Of a stretch of DNA of 64,000 bases, positions 7,686-16,250 are shown piece after piece. The position numbers and the translations under genes are program-made. Origin of the DNA: Alcanivorax sediminis (GTDB taxonomy: Bacteria > Pseudomonadota > Gammaproteobacteria > Pseudomonadales > Alcanivoracaceae); the NCBI RefSeq assembly GCF_009601165.1, contig NZ_WIRE01000001.1, positions 186,001 to 250,000 on the forward strand, given 5' to 3'. Under the pieces are notes generated by a model. The model was not told the DNA's origin and searched no databases. It was given only the letters and a program-made list of their open reading frames with translations. Within the stretch, counting starts at the first letter, position 1. Each line of letters opens with the position of its first letter.

Positions 7686-8327
7686 ATGAGCGCCATCCAG
7701 GCTGCCTCACCCCGCTATGCTCTCACCCTGTTCGGGCTGTTCTGGGTCTACTGGCTGGCGCTGGCTATCGCTCCGCTGTATCGCGATGACTGGATGCTGG
7801 AGAACGTGCTGGTGATTATGGCCATTCCGCTGACGCTGCTCGCCTGGCGTCGCTACCGGTTTTCCACCCTGGCCATTACCGCTTACTGGCTGTTCATGCT
7901 GCTGCATGTGCTCGGCTCTCATTACACTTACGCGGAAGTGCCTTACAACGACTGGAGTGAGCTACTGTTTGGCCGGTCCCTGAATGAGATGCTGGGCTGG
8001 CAGCGCAATCACTTTGACCGCCTGGTGCATGGTCTGTTTGGCCTGCTGTTCATGCCCGCGTTCTGTGAATGGCTGCAACAGGCCACCGGGCTGCCCAGGC
8101 GCTGGCAATACACCGTGGCAATCAGCCTGGTGATGGCCATTTCCGGACTCTATGAAATCATGGAGTGGGTGGCGGCCCTGTTATTTGGCGGCGATCTTGG
8201 ACAGGCCTACCTTGGCACCCAGGGTGATATCTGGGATGCACAGAAAGACATGGCCCTGGCCGGTCTCGGCTCCCTGCTCGGCGCTACAATTCTGTTCTTC
8301 CGCGAACCTTTCATAAGCAAAAAATAG
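7686..8327 (+). CDS. YjdF-like inner-membrane protein (DUF2238)
   Basis: A 213-residue protein with six or so hydrophobic helices. Conserved DUF2238 elements are HVLGSHYTYAEVPYNDW, RNHFDRLVHGLFGLL, ISGLYEIMEW and GTQGDIWDAQKDMALAGLGS, rich in His, Glu and Asp residues near membrane faces. The function of the family is unknown. The ATG follows the YchJ-like stop with no gap, making it the third gene of the chaC operon. The next gene starts about 100 bases later with its own promoter region. Confidence 0.88.
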   Translation: MSAIQAASPRYALTLFGLFWVYWLALAIAPLYRDDWMLENVLVIMAIPLTLLAWRRYRFSTLAITAYWLFMLLHVLGSHYTYAEVPYNDWSELLFGRSLNEMLGWQRNHFDRLVHGLFGLLFMPAFCEWLQQATGLPRRWQYTVAISLVMAISGLYEIMEWVAALLFGGDLGQAYLGTQGDIWDAQKDMALAGLGSLLGATILFFREPFISKK

Positions 8328-8433
8328 CCAACCATCAATACTTGCCAAGGCTATACAAACCGCAACTTGGCGTATCACTTCCACAGGTCTAACGTTGAGA
8401 AAGAAGACGAGCGTTACACTGTCGAGGTGAACC

Positions 8434-9849
8434 ATGGCTTTCGCACATGCCGACTCCACATCCTGGCACGATGGCAAACGTTACCTGTGGCTGCTCAGCC
8501 CGGGGATTCCCGTCCTTGCCCTGACGTTACTCCTCATCTATCAATTTGCATGGGACTGGCCGGTGCTGCTATGGGGCGGGCCGATCCTGGTGTATGGGCT
8601 GATTCCCTTTGCTGACTGGGTGATCGGCACGGACACCAACAACCCGCCGGAATCCGCCGTTGAGGAACTGGAAGAAGATCGCTACTACCGGCTGATCGTT
8701 TACGCCTACATTCCCACCCAGTATCTGGCCACCATCCTGGGGGCCTGGATCGTGGCTCAGGGGAATGCCCCCTGGTGGGGAATCGTCGGCCTGATCTTCA
8801 GCGTCGGTGCGGTCAACGGCATCGCCATCAACACTGCCCATGAACTGGGCCACAAGAAGGGCAAGCTGGAGCGCTGGCTGGCCAAGGTCACCTTGGCGCC
8901 GGTGGCCTACGGTCATTTCTTTGTGGAGCATAACAAGGGCCACCACAAAAACGTGGCCACTCCGGAAGACCCTGCCTCTTCACGGATGGGAGAATCCTTC
9001 TGGCAGTTCCTGCCACGCACCATGATCGGTAGCCTGAAATCCGCCTGGCACATTGAAGAACAACGGCTGGAACGCTGTGAGCTGCCGGTGTGGTCGCTGA
9101 AAAACGAGAACCTGCAAGCCTGGTTGATGACAGTGGCCCTGTTTGTCCTGCTAACCGCCTGGTTCGGCTGGATTGTGCTGCCCTTCTTGCTGTTGCAAGC
9201 GTTTTACGGCGCCTCACTGCTGGAGGTCATCAACTACATGGAGCATTACGGTTTGCTGCGCCAGAAGGATGACCGCGGCCGATATGAGCGCTGCCAGCCG
9301 CGCCACTCCTGGAACAGCAATCACATCGTCACCAACCTGTTCCTGTACCAACTGCAACGCCATTCGGATCATCATGCCAACCCAACCCGACGTTTCCAGG
9401 CCCTGCGCCATTTCGATGACAGTCCGCAGTTACCCTCCGGCTATGCGTCCATGCTGATTCCTGCCTACCTGCCCTTTGTGTGGTTCAAGAAAATGGACCC
9501 ACTGGTCTACCAACACTTCAAGGGCGATCTGACCAAGGCCAACCTGCAACCGGAAAAGCGCGACGCGCTTCTGGCCAAGTGGCAACCTTCGCCGGTGACC
9601 TATCGAAGTGCCGACTCTGAGCCCGATGTCGACGAAGTGGCGCTCGCTGCCGCCCGCAAGGCAGAAAAGGACCGGGGCCATATTCATCAATTCGAGTGCC
9701 CCAATTGCGGCTACATCTACGATGAGGGCAAAGGGGATGAAAGCGAAGGGTTTGCACCGGGCACACACTGGGCAGAGATCCCCGACACCTGGTCCTGCCC
9801 GGACTGCGCTGTTCGCGACAAGGTCGACTTCGTGCTTAAGCAGCCATGA
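8434..9849 (+). CDS. alkB: Alkane 1-monooxygenase fused to rubredoxin (AlkB-Rd)
   Basis: A 471-residue membrane di-iron hydroxylase that oxidises n-alkanes to 1-alkanols. The iron-binding histidine boxes are HELGHK (136-141), EHNKGHH (165-171) and LQRHSDHH (HSDHH at 310-314), with the NYMEHYG signature at 267-273. Several hydrophobic helices precede and separate them. A linker (about 390-417) leads to a C-terminal rubredoxin domain with CPNC at 422-425 and CPDC at 455-458, so the electron donor is built in; most AlkBs use separate rubredoxins. GAGGTGA lies just upstream of the ATG. The convergent AraC-type regulator and the second alkB downstream suggest a dedicated alkane locus. Confidence 0.95.
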   Translation: MAFAHADSTSWHDGKRYLWLLSPGIPVLALTLLLIYQFAWDWPVLLWGGPILVYGLIPFADWVIGTDTNNPPESAVEELEEDRYYRLIVYAYIPTQYLATILGAWIVAQGNAPWWGIVGLIFSVGAVNGIAINTAHELGHKKGKLERWLAKVTLAPVAYGHFFVEHNKGHHKNVATPEDPASSRMGESFWQFLPRTMIGSLKSAWHIEEQRLERCELPVWSLKNENLQAWLMTVALFVLLTAWFGWIVLPFLLLQAFYGASLLEVINYMEHYGLLRQKDDRGRYERCQPRHSWNSNHIVTNLFLYQLQRHSDHHANPTRRFQALRHFDDSPQLPSGYASMLIPAYLPFVWFKKMDPLVYQHFKGDLTKANLQPEKRDALLAKWQPSPVTYRSADSEPDVDEVALAAARKAEKDRGHIHQFECPNCGYIYDEGKGDESEGFAPGTHWAEIPDTWSCPDCAVRDKVDFVLKQP

Positions 9850-9894
9850 CGTTACGCCTGTAGCCTGACGCGCTGAACCTGGAAGCCGCTTAAC

Positions 9895-10926
9895 TTAATG
9901 CGGAGCGTCGCCCCTTCGCATTGCCAGGGGAGTCTGGCCGAACCAGCGACGGAAAGTGCGGCTGAAATTCGATGTATCCTGGTAACCCAGCCGTTCTGCG
10001 ATCCGCTCGATGGGTAAAGCGGTTTCCTGCAGCATCCACAACGCCAGGTCCTTTCGCACCGCATCCAGCTGCTGCTGGTAACTGGTCCCCTCGGCTTTGA
10101 GCTTGCGGATCAGAGAGCGGGGTGACATGGCAAATCGCTCCGCCATCACCTCCAGCGTGGGAAACTCGCCGCCCTGATCAAGCAAGGCAATACTGACCTG
10201 CTGGCTCAAAGGACCACCCCGCTGCAGTGTCGCCAGCTGGTGCTCACAATCGCGAATCGCATTGCGATGGGTAGGTGCATCTGCGGTCAGGCACGGCATG
10301 GCCAACAGATCTTCGGGCAGCGAGATGGAGAAGCCCGGCGCGTTGAATGTCATGGGACAATCCAGCAACGCAGAATAACGGGCCTGAATCTCCGGATCTG
10401 AAAACGGCAAGGCGACGGATAATCGCGCCGTCTGGTTGGGCATCACCGCCTTCACCATCTGCACAAAGGTGCCCAGCAGGGCGCCATGGATGAATTCCTG
10501 GCAGTCCTCCAGTGCCACGGTTTCCTGCACATCAAGACGAATCGCATCAGCACCGGTGGTTAACCTCAGCGCCACCCAGCGAATTCGGATGGAGACGAAC
10601 CGTTCCAGTACGGCAAGCATGTCTCCCAGCGATGCCGAAGACACCACCGCATACCCCAGGGCGCCGTGCGCCGATACCGATGTGGCACAGCCAAGTTCCA
10701 GCCCCTGCCCCATTCGTCCAGTGAGTTCACGGGCGCGACGAATCAACCGTGATAGTTCGTCCAGACTGAGATAGCGATGCTCGTTCACCAGCTCCGCCCA
10801 TTGCAGCCGGGTGCCACTGAAAATATCCGCCTGGGAATACCCCTGCCCCTGCAGCCAGGCACACAACAACCGGCTGTAGGTGGGATGAATCCCGGGTTTA
10901 AGTCGTTCAACCGCCAGAGTGTCCAT
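9895..10926 (-). CDS. AraC-family transcriptional regulator
   Basis: A 343-residue regulator with an N-terminal arabinose-binding-type sensor domain (roughly residues 10-200) and a C-terminal AraC double helix-turn-helix (from about residue 240), ending in ERIAERLGYQDTSNFSRTFRRWFGQTPLAMRRG. It lies between the two alkB genes, convergent with the AlkB-rubredoxin gene and divergent from the second alkB, so control of alkane hydroxylase expression is likely but inferred. The ATG at 10926 is preferred because AAGG lies just upstream; a GTG at 10956 would add ten residues. A fatty-acid or alkane-derived ligand is possible but not shown. Confidence 0.9.
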   Translation of the reverse strand: MDTLAVERLKPGIHPTYSRLLCAWLQGQGYSQADIFSGTRLQWAELVNEHRYLSLDELSRLIRRARELTGRMGQGLELGCATSVSAHGALGYAVVSSASLGDMLAVLERFVSIRIRWVALRLTTGADAIRLDVQETVALEDCQEFIHGALLGTFVQMVKAVMPNQTARLSVALPFSDPEIQARYSALLDCPMTFNAPGFSISLPEDLLAMPCLTADAPTHRNAIRDCEHQLATLQRGGPLSQQVSIALLDQGGEFPTLEVMAERFAMSPRSLIRKLKAEGTSYQQQLDAVRKDLALWMLQETALPIERIAERLGYQDTSNFSRTFRRWFGQTPLAMRRGDAPH

Positions 10927-11076
10927 GGGAGCCTTGGGAGCAGGAAATGACTCCACGCTAAAACATTCTGTTTATCTTGTCACTATATGACGATTCTGTG
11001 CCATATATCGCGGTGCTCTTCCTTGCCACCGCGGCGCATGATGATGATCAAGGACAACAAGAATGAGGTAATCAGC

Positions 11077-12252
11077 ATGAGCAAGGCAGGCGTTTTTATC
11101 GGCCCATCCGGCGAGGAATACCGCGACCGTAAACGACCATTGTGGATGGTATCCCTGCTGGTACCCGGCAGTGTTTTTCTGGGCCCCGTGCTCTATTTTG
11201 CGACAGGGGAAGCCCTCACCCTGTGGCTGCCACTGGTGTTCTACTACCTGATCATTCCCCTGCTGGACATGTTGGTCGGCGAGGACCAGAGTAACCCGCC
11301 GGAAGAGGTGGTGCCCCAGCTGGAAGCCGATGCCTACTACCGCTACATGACCTATGCGCTGGTCCCGATCCTGATCGGTGCCTACCTGTTTGGCATGTGG
11401 TTCGTCGGCACCCATGCCCTGCCTTTCCATGGCTGGCTGGCCATGGTACTGCTGACCGGCACCATCTGTGGCGCCGCCGGCATCAACCTAGGCCATGAAC
11501 TCGGCCACAAGAAAACCCCGCTGGAGCGCTGGTTGGCGAAGATCGTCCTGGCTCCTCTGGGCTACGGGCATTTCCCCATTGAGCATAACAAGGGGCACCA
11601 CCGTGACGTGGCCACCCCGGAAGACCCTGCCTCCTCTCGAATGGGGGAAACGATCTGGGGTTTCGCCCTGCGAGAGATTCCCGGTGCCTTCTTCCGCGCC
11701 TGGGAGCTGGAAGCCGAACGGCTGAAAAAACAGGGCCAGCCGGTCTGGTCACTGCACAACGAAATTCTTCAGCCCGCGCTGATAAGCATTGCACTGTGGG
11801 GCAGCATCATTGCCTTGCTGGGCTGGCAGATGGTGCCCTTCATCGCAGCCGTTACCCTGTGGTCTTATCTGCAGCTGACGTCCGCCAACTATGTGGAGCA
11901 CTACGGCCTTCTTCGCCAGAAACTCCCTGATGGCCGTTACGAACGCACCCAGCCCCATCACAGCTGGAACAGCAACCACATGTTCTCCAACTGGGCCTCG
12001 TTCCACCTGCAGCGCCACTCTGATCATCACGCCCACCCGGCTCGCCGTTATCAGAGCCTGCGGCATTTCGACAATCTGCCCACCTTGCCTAACGGCTACT
12101 TTGGCATGTTCTTGATCAGCTATTTTCCTCCACTGTGGTTCCGGGTGATGGATCGAAAACTACTGGAGCACGCCGATAACCGTGCCAGCAATATCAACTT
12201 CCATCCTCGCAAGAAAGATCGGTTAATCCGCAAGTATCAGATCCAGCCCTGA
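11077..12252 (+). CDS. alkB: Alkane 1-monooxygenase AlkB
   Basis: A 391-residue integral membrane di-iron alkane hydroxylase. All histidine clusters are intact: HELGHK at 140-145, EHNKGHH at 169-175 and HSDHH at 314-318, plus NYVEHYG at 271-277. There is no rubredoxin domain, so it must use a separate rubredoxin and reductase, which are not in this window. It starts at the ATG at 11077 after GAGG nine bases upstream; longer in-frame starts lack a ribosome site. It is clearly paralogous to the AlkB domain of the fusion gene 2.6 kb upstream. An 18-bp perfect hairpin follows the stop. Confidence 0.95.
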   Translation: MSKAGVFIGPSGEEYRDRKRPLWMVSLLVPGSVFLGPVLYFATGEALTLWLPLVFYYLIIPLLDMLVGEDQSNPPEEVVPQLEADAYYRYMTYALVPILIGAYLFGMWFVGTHALPFHGWLAMVLLTGTICGAAGINLGHELGHKKTPLERWLAKIVLAPLGYGHFPIEHNKGHHRDVATPEDPASSRMGETIWGFALREIPGAFFRAWELEAERLKKQGQPVWSLHNEILQPALISIALWGSIIALLGWQMVPFIAAVTLWSYLQLTSANYVEHYGLLRQKLPDGRYERTQPHHSWNSNHMFSNWASFHLQRHSDHHAHPARRYQSLRHFDNLPTLPNGYFGMFLISYFPPLWFRVMDRKLLEHADNRASNINFHPRKKDRLIRKYQIQP

Positions 12253-12265
12253 TAACTCGCCCCAA

Positions 12266-12306
12266 ATGACATCCTGGTGTCGTCAAAAACGACACCAGGA
12301 TGTCAT
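12266..12306 (+). terminator. Intrinsic terminator after alkB
   Basis: Perfect 18-bp stem: ATGACATCCTGGTGTCGT at 12266-12283 pairs with 12289-12306 around a 5-base loop. CTCTCGCCTTTTTC follows, with five T's about ten bases downstream. Confidence 0.8.
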
Positions 12307-12401
12307 CTCTCGCCTTTTTCACAGCAAAGCACATACATTCGCTTCCTTGTTGGTTACTCTTTTCCCTGTGTTGGATCAGCCTTTCTCTATAAGGAGTTGT
12401 T

Positions 12402-13622
12402 ATGAGCGATGCCGCCTTTGACGTGGTGGTTTTTGGTGCCACCAGTTTTGTGGGTCAGATTCTCTGCCAATACCTCACTGACACCTACGGTGTGGATGGC
12501 GAGTTGAAATGGGCCGCAGCCGGCCGCTCCCGGGACAAGCTGGAACAGGTCAAAGATTCGCTCGGCAGTGCCGCCGGCGCGCTGCCCCTGATTACCGCCA
12601 ACGCTAACGATCCAGCCAGCCTGGATGCGCTTTGCACCCAGACCCGCGTAGTCATTTCCACCGTGGGTCCCTATGCGTTGTATGGCGAACCGATGATTCG
12701 CGCCTGCACTGAAAGCGGGACGGACTATTGTGATCTGACCGGTGAAGCCCAGTGGATCGCCGCCATGCTGGAGAAGTACGAAGCCACTGCGAAACAGAAT
12801 GGCGCGCGCATCGTACACTGCTGTGGCTTTGACTCTATCCCCTCTGACATGGGGACCTTCTTCCTGCAGCAGCAAGCCCAGAAGCAGTTCAAGGCGCCAG
12901 CCACCCGCGTCACCATGCGCGTCAAGGTCGCCAAGGGCGGCGTCTCCGGTGGCACCGTTGCGAGCATGATGAACATCGCAGAGGAAGCCGCAAAAGATCC
13001 GGCCCTGCGCAAGAAACTCGCCAACCCCTACCTGCTGTGCCCACCGAACCACGGCCTGACCGCCCGCCAGCACAGCATCACCATGCCGGAGTACGACGAG
13101 GACCTGAGTGCCTGGACCGCGCCTTTCGTCATGGATGCCATCAACAGCCGTATCGTGCATCGCTCCAACGCCCTGAACGACTACAGCAAGGACATGACCT
13201 ACAACGAAGGCATGCTCACCGGCGATGGTATGGGCGGTCGCCTGAAGGCACTGGGCATTGGTGTCGGCACCGGTCTGTTTTTCGGTGCTGCAGCACTGTC
13301 CCCCACCCGCTGGGCACTGAACAAGTTTGTGGTACCACAGCCAGGTGAAGGCCCTAGCCCGGAAGCCCAGAAAGCCGGCTTCTATGATGTACGCCTGGTG
13401 GGCCACACGGCCAAAGGGGACATGATTCAGGTGAAAGTGACCGGCGATGCCGATCCGGGCTACGGTTCCACCGCCAAGCTGCTTGGCGAGGCCGCCACTT
13501 GCCTGGCCAGGGATATTTCCGCCGAAGCCCCCGGCGGCTTCTGGACCACTGCCAGCCTGCTCGGTGAGGCCCTCCTCAAGCGCTTGCAGACCAAGGCCGG
13601 AATGACGTTTGAGGTAGTGTGA
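12402..13622 (+). CDS. Saccharopine dehydrogenase-like NAD(P) oxidoreductase
   Basis: A 406-residue protein of the saccharopine dehydrogenase-like / trans-acting enoyl reductase group. The N-terminal Rossmann fold has VVVFGATSFVGQILCQYL, AAAGRSRDKLEQV, VVISTVGPYALYGEPMIRAC and YCDLTGEAQWI. GARIVHCCGFDSIPSDMG is a strong family signature. Related proteins reduce enoyl or keto groups in complex lipid synthesis in mycobacteria; others have no assigned substrate. A true lysine-pathway saccharopine dehydrogenase is unlikely. AAGGAG sits seven bases before the ATG. A hairpin terminator follows, with a GACGCCT heptad array between stop and hairpin. Confidence 0.85.
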   Translation: MSDAAFDVVVFGATSFVGQILCQYLTDTYGVDGELKWAAAGRSRDKLEQVKDSLGSAAGALPLITANANDPASLDALCTQTRVVISTVGPYALYGEPMIRACTESGTDYCDLTGEAQWIAAMLEKYEATAKQNGARIVHCCGFDSIPSDMGTFFLQQQAQKQFKAPATRVTMRVKVAKGGVSGGTVASMMNIAEEAAKDPALRKKLANPYLLCPPNHGLTARQHSITMPEYDEDLSAWTAPFVMDAINSRIVHRSNALNDYSKDMTYNEGMLTGDGMGGRLKALGIGVGTGLFFGAAALSPTRWALNKFVVPQPGEGPSPEAQKAGFYDVRLVGHTAKGDMIQVKVTGDADPGYGSTAKLLGEAATCLARDISAEAPGGFWTTASLLGEALLKRLQTKAGMTFEVV

Positions 13623-13644
13623 TTTGACGCCTGACGCCTGACGT

Positions 13645-13680
13645 AAAAAGGCCCGCCCGGAAACCCGGGCGGGCCTTTTT
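13645..13680 (+). terminator. Intrinsic terminator
   Basis: AAAAAGGCCCGCCCGG (13645-13660) pairs with CCGGGCGGGCCTTTTT (13665-13680) around a 4-base loop. It ends the saccharopine-dehydrogenase-like gene. Confidence 0.9.
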
Positions 13681-13741
13681 GCGTCGGTAACCAGCGCCGG
13701 GTTTCACTCCCGATTCAAACCCGTCGAGCAGGCCTCTCCTG

Positions 13742-13925
13742 GTAGGAGCCTATGCTTGCATGGCGATCCGAGCCTCAGCGAGGTAAGGATTCCAGAAGCG
13801 AGTTTCGAAAATCCCAAAAATTGGGGTGGCTCGGGGCTTGAGCTTTGGCCTTTCGAAACACGCTTCTCGTAACTCGACACTGATTACCTCGCCCGGGCTC
13901 GGATCGCTTGCAGGCAAGCTCCCAC
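13742..13925. repeat. Composite REP + CGAGTTT heptad palindrome
   Basis: A nested palindrome. A GTAGGAGC...GGCGATCC unit (13742-13769) opposes GGATCGCTTGCAGGCAAGCTCC (13901-13922). GAGCCTCAGCGAGGTAA (13771-13787) opposes TTACCTCGCCCGGGCTC (about 13885-13901). AGAAGCGAGTTTCGAAAA (about 13796-13813) opposes TTTCGAAACACGCTTCT (about 13851-13867). Its halves recur at 2211-2297. Confidence 0.87.
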
Positions 13926-13970
13926 AGCGATTTCGTCAAAGGCCTGGTTTGGTTTTTGCGTCAGGCGTCC

Positions 13971-14408
13971 CTACCGCTTCTTCATCATCTGATACCGCGC
14001 CGACGTCTCCCAGATTTCGTTGCTGTCCGGCAGGAAGTAGAACTTGGATATGTGGTGCTGATCCTTGATCTTCATGGCCAGAATATAGGCACCGACAAAC
14101 TCCGGTTTCCCCGGGCTGGTTTCAATGCGCATAAAGTCAGTGCCATTCGCCGTTCGCACCAGGCCCCAGTCTGCCTTCACGGTATTCCCACCGACCCAGT
14201 TCACGGTGACGGTCCCATCCTGGCCAAAGTGGTAACTGCTGCCATCCGGCGAGAAACGCCCGCCCTTGCCTTCGTAGTTGTCATAACTACCAAAAACCGC
14301 AGTCGGTATGCCCGCCACCGTTACCGTGTGCCCGGAATAATCGAAGTCATCTGCCACCGACGACATGGCCATACACCAAACTGCCAGCGCGATCATCAAC
14401 CTGCGCAT
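13971..14408 (-). CDS. Small secreted protein of unknown function
   Basis: A 145-residue protein not matching a family I recognise. Residues 1-21 are a clear signal peptide (MRRLMIALAVWCMAMSSVADD, cleavage likely after VAD or VA), so it is exported. The mature part is rich in Gly, Tyr and aromatic residues with repeated short beta-like segments (GRFSPDGSSYHFGQDGTVTVNW), suggesting a small beta-sheet fold. The ATG at 14408 is preferred over a GTG six bases upstream because of the GAGAG before it. The promoter region carries a perfect 18-bp palindrome shared with nearby LuxR-type regulator genes. Confidence 0.72.
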   Translation of the reverse strand: MRRLMIALAVWCMAMSSVADDFDYSGHTVTVAGIPTAVFGSYDNYEGKGGRFSPDGSSYHFGQDGTVTVNWVGGNTVKADWGLVRTANGTDFMRIETSPGKPEFVGAYILAMKIKDQHHISKFYFLPDSNEIWETSARYQMMKKR

Positions 14409-14488
14409 ATCCACTCTCTCTGACTGATTTGGGTTTCGGAGCCTCGCTCCCGCATGAAATGACAGTAACGAGTGAGGCAGGCGGGCAC

Positions 14489-14506
14489 ATCCCCCATATG
14501 GGGGAT
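14489..14506. promoter_or_regulatory. 18-bp palindrome (LuxR-paralogue regulon operator, candidate)
   Basis: ATCCCCCATATGGGGGAT is a perfect palindrome, 81-98 bases upstream of the small secreted protein's ATG. Related sites with identical 18-bp spacing lie at 20021-20038, 23549-23566 and 25891-25908. On the sense strand it reads TTATCCCCC...GGGGATGTGC, and the extension GATGTGC is shared with the 25891 site. Confidence 0.7.
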
Positions 14507-14569
14507 AATGACTCGACCTAAAGAAGACCAGGCAAGCGTCCCATCAGACAGCGCTCACCCTGGGGAGGA

Positions 14570-15481
14570 TTACTGCAACTGGAAATCCTGCACCGGTAGT
14601 GGCTTGGGGGCTGGCTCACCGAGTGCATCCGCTACCGAAATTTCGTTGATGCGGCACAGGGCATCCAGAGGCAGATCGTTGGGATCACGACCAAAGGGGG
14701 TTTCCAGATGCTCAGACAACTTGTCGATGCCAAAGAAAGTATAGGCCACCACAGCCACCAGCACGGGGGCCGCCCAGCCAAGCCCGCCGATTAACGCAAA
14801 CGGCAACAGATAGCAGTACACATAGGCCGTACGGTGCACCAGCAAGGTGTAAGCAAACGGCAGCGGCGTGGACGCAATCCGTTCACAGCCGGCCTGTATG
14901 CTACTCAGCGCCGTCAGGCGCTCGTCCAGAATCTTCAAGCCCATGCTGTCCAGTCTGCCCTGGCGATATTGCTCGCCGAGTAGCTGCCCTGACTGGGCAA
15001 TAAACGCCTCCGCCAGATTGGACTTTCTGCGGGCATCAGCCAGAGCCGGAGCCCCCACCCAGTAGGCCAGGTTCTCTCGCTCCTCTTCGGCGCGCAATTG
15101 GGTTTTCAGGGCATGGGCAAAGGCCAGCACCCTCATCAAGATGGCCCGGCGAACAGGGTCACTCTCTCCCAGCAAGCTACCACTGGCGCGAGCCAGACTA
15201 CGGATCTCATAGACCATTTGCCCCCACAATTTACGCGCCTCCCACCAACGGTCATAGGCTGCGTTATTGCGGAAACCAAGCAGAATGGACAGCACGATGC
15301 CCAGCAGGGTAATCGGCATGACCGACAGGGAGCTGACTTCCATGAGGTGGTAACGACTCAGCGCCGTTACCGCCACAGAAAAAAGCGCAACGCCGAGAAT
15401 GTGAGGCACAATTTCCGGCACCACGGAGCCGCGCACGGCAAACAGAATGGCGATGGCGTTGGGACGATCCCTGACGATCAT
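14570..15481 (-). CDS. Bestrophin-like membrane protein (YneE/UPF0187 family)
   Basis: A 303-residue bestrophin-family channel-like protein. Landmarks are the N-terminal MIVRDRPNAIAILFAVRGSV, PITLLGIVLSILLGFRNNAAYDRWWEARKLWG (the family core, residues 50-85), then a helical cytoplasmic region and YCYLLPFALIGGLGWAAPVLVAVVAYTFFGID with the family sequence LETPFGRDPNDLPLD near the C-terminus. Bestrophins are anion channels in animals; bacterial relatives conduct cations or ions of unknown role. The ATG at 15481 gives the YneE-like N-terminus, though 19 more residues could be read upstream into the exporter gene. It starts just after the ABC permease and may be co-transcribed. Confidence 0.88.
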   Translation of the reverse strand: MIVRDRPNAIAILFAVRGSVVPEIVPHILGVALFSVAVTALSRYHLMEVSSLSVMPITLLGIVLSILLGFRNNAAYDRWWEARKLWGQMVYEIRSLARASGSLLGESDPVRRAILMRVLAFAHALKTQLRAEEERENLAYWVGAPALADARRKSNLAEAFIAQSGQLLGEQYRQGRLDSMGLKILDERLTALSSIQAGCERIASTPLPFAYTLLVHRTAYVYCYLLPFALIGGLGWAAPVLVAVVAYTFFGIDKLSEHLETPFGRDPNDLPLDALCRINEISVADALGEPAPKPLPVQDFQLQ

Positions 15482-15488
15482 GGCAGCA

Positions 15489-16250
15489 TCAACTCTTGAG
15501 CTTGTAACCAGTTTTGAAAATCCAGCCCACCAGTGCAATACAGATGGTCAGGAACAGAGCCGTCATGCCGATGCTCACGCCCACATGCACATCCGCAGTG
15601 CCGAAGAAGCTGTAACGGAAACCGCTAATCAGATAGACCACCGGATTGAACAGCGTCACGGTTTGCCAGAAGGGGGGCAGCATGTCGATGGAGTAGAAGC
15701 TACCGCCAAGAAAGGTCAGCGGGGTGATGATCATCAGGGGAATGATCTGCAACTTTTCAAAGGTATCCGCCCAAACGCCGATAATAAAACCGAACAGGCT
15801 GAAGGTAATCGCCGTAAGGAAAAGGAAGCTGATCATCATGAATGGGTGCTGCACCTCATAGTCCACGAAAAACCGGGCGGTAATCAGGATCAGTATGCCC
15901 AGTATCGACGACTTGGTAGCCGCAGCCCCCACATAACCGATGACAATCTCCACATAGGAGACCGGGGCCGACAGCACCTCATAAATGGTGCCGGAGAAGG
16001 TCGGCATATAAATCCCGAAGGACGCATTGGAAATACTCTGCGTCATCAGGGTCAGCATGATCAGCCCGGGAATGATGAAGGCGCCATAACTGACCCCGTC
16101 TATCTCTACCATTCGTGAACCAATGGCAGAGCCGAACACCACGAAGTACAGCGAGGTGGAAATCACCGGCGAGGCAATGCTTTGCATCAGGGTCCGCCAG
16201 GTGCGTGCCATTTCGAATTTGTAGATGGCCTTGATGGAGTAAAAATTCAT
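15489..16250 (-). CDS. ABC-2 type transporter permease (YadH-like)
   Basis: A 253-residue six-helix ABC-2 permease. The sequence [49 protein letters not shown] and the conserved [19 protein letters not shown] near residue 180 are typical of the YadH/NodJ group of exporters. It forms an exporter with the ATPase encoded immediately upstream (stop and start overlap at 16247-16250). The substrate is unknown; relatives export drugs, polysaccharide or lipid-linked compounds. Confidence 0.9.
   Translation of the reverse strand: MNFYSIKAIYKFEMARTWRTLMQSIASPVISTSLYFVVFGSAIGSRMVEIDGVSYGAFIIPGLIMLTLMTQSISNASFGIYMPTFSGTIYEVLSAPVSYVEIVIGYVGAAATKSSILGILILITARFFVDYEVQHPFMMISFLFLTAITFSLFGFIIGVWADTFEKLQIIPLMIITPLTFLGGSFYSIDMLPPFWQTVTLFNPVVYLISGFRYSFFGTADVHVGVSIGMTALFLTICIALVGWIFKTGYKLKS

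Larger units (their letters stand above)
13626..13969. repeat. Outer GACGCCT heptad arms around a composite repeat island
   Basis: Left arm 13626-13643 (GACGCCT, GACGCCT, GACG) and right arm 13958-13969 (GCGTCAGGCGTC, exact complement of 12 bases). They enclose the terminator and the REP/CGAGTTT composite at 13742-13925. Together with the unique filler this accounts for the whole 348-base gap; no gene is seen in it. Confidence 0.75.

Noticed and set aside
8328..8433. Direct repeats ACTTGCC/ACTTGGC 25 bases apart as an AraC site upstream of alkB
   Set aside because: Only a short, imperfect match with atypical spacing; not better than chance by eye.
8434..9849. Fatty-acid desaturase or xylene monooxygenase instead of AlkB
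   Set aside because: The histidine boxes are shared by the superfamily, but NYMEHYG and the fused rubredoxin are specific to alkane hydroxylases.
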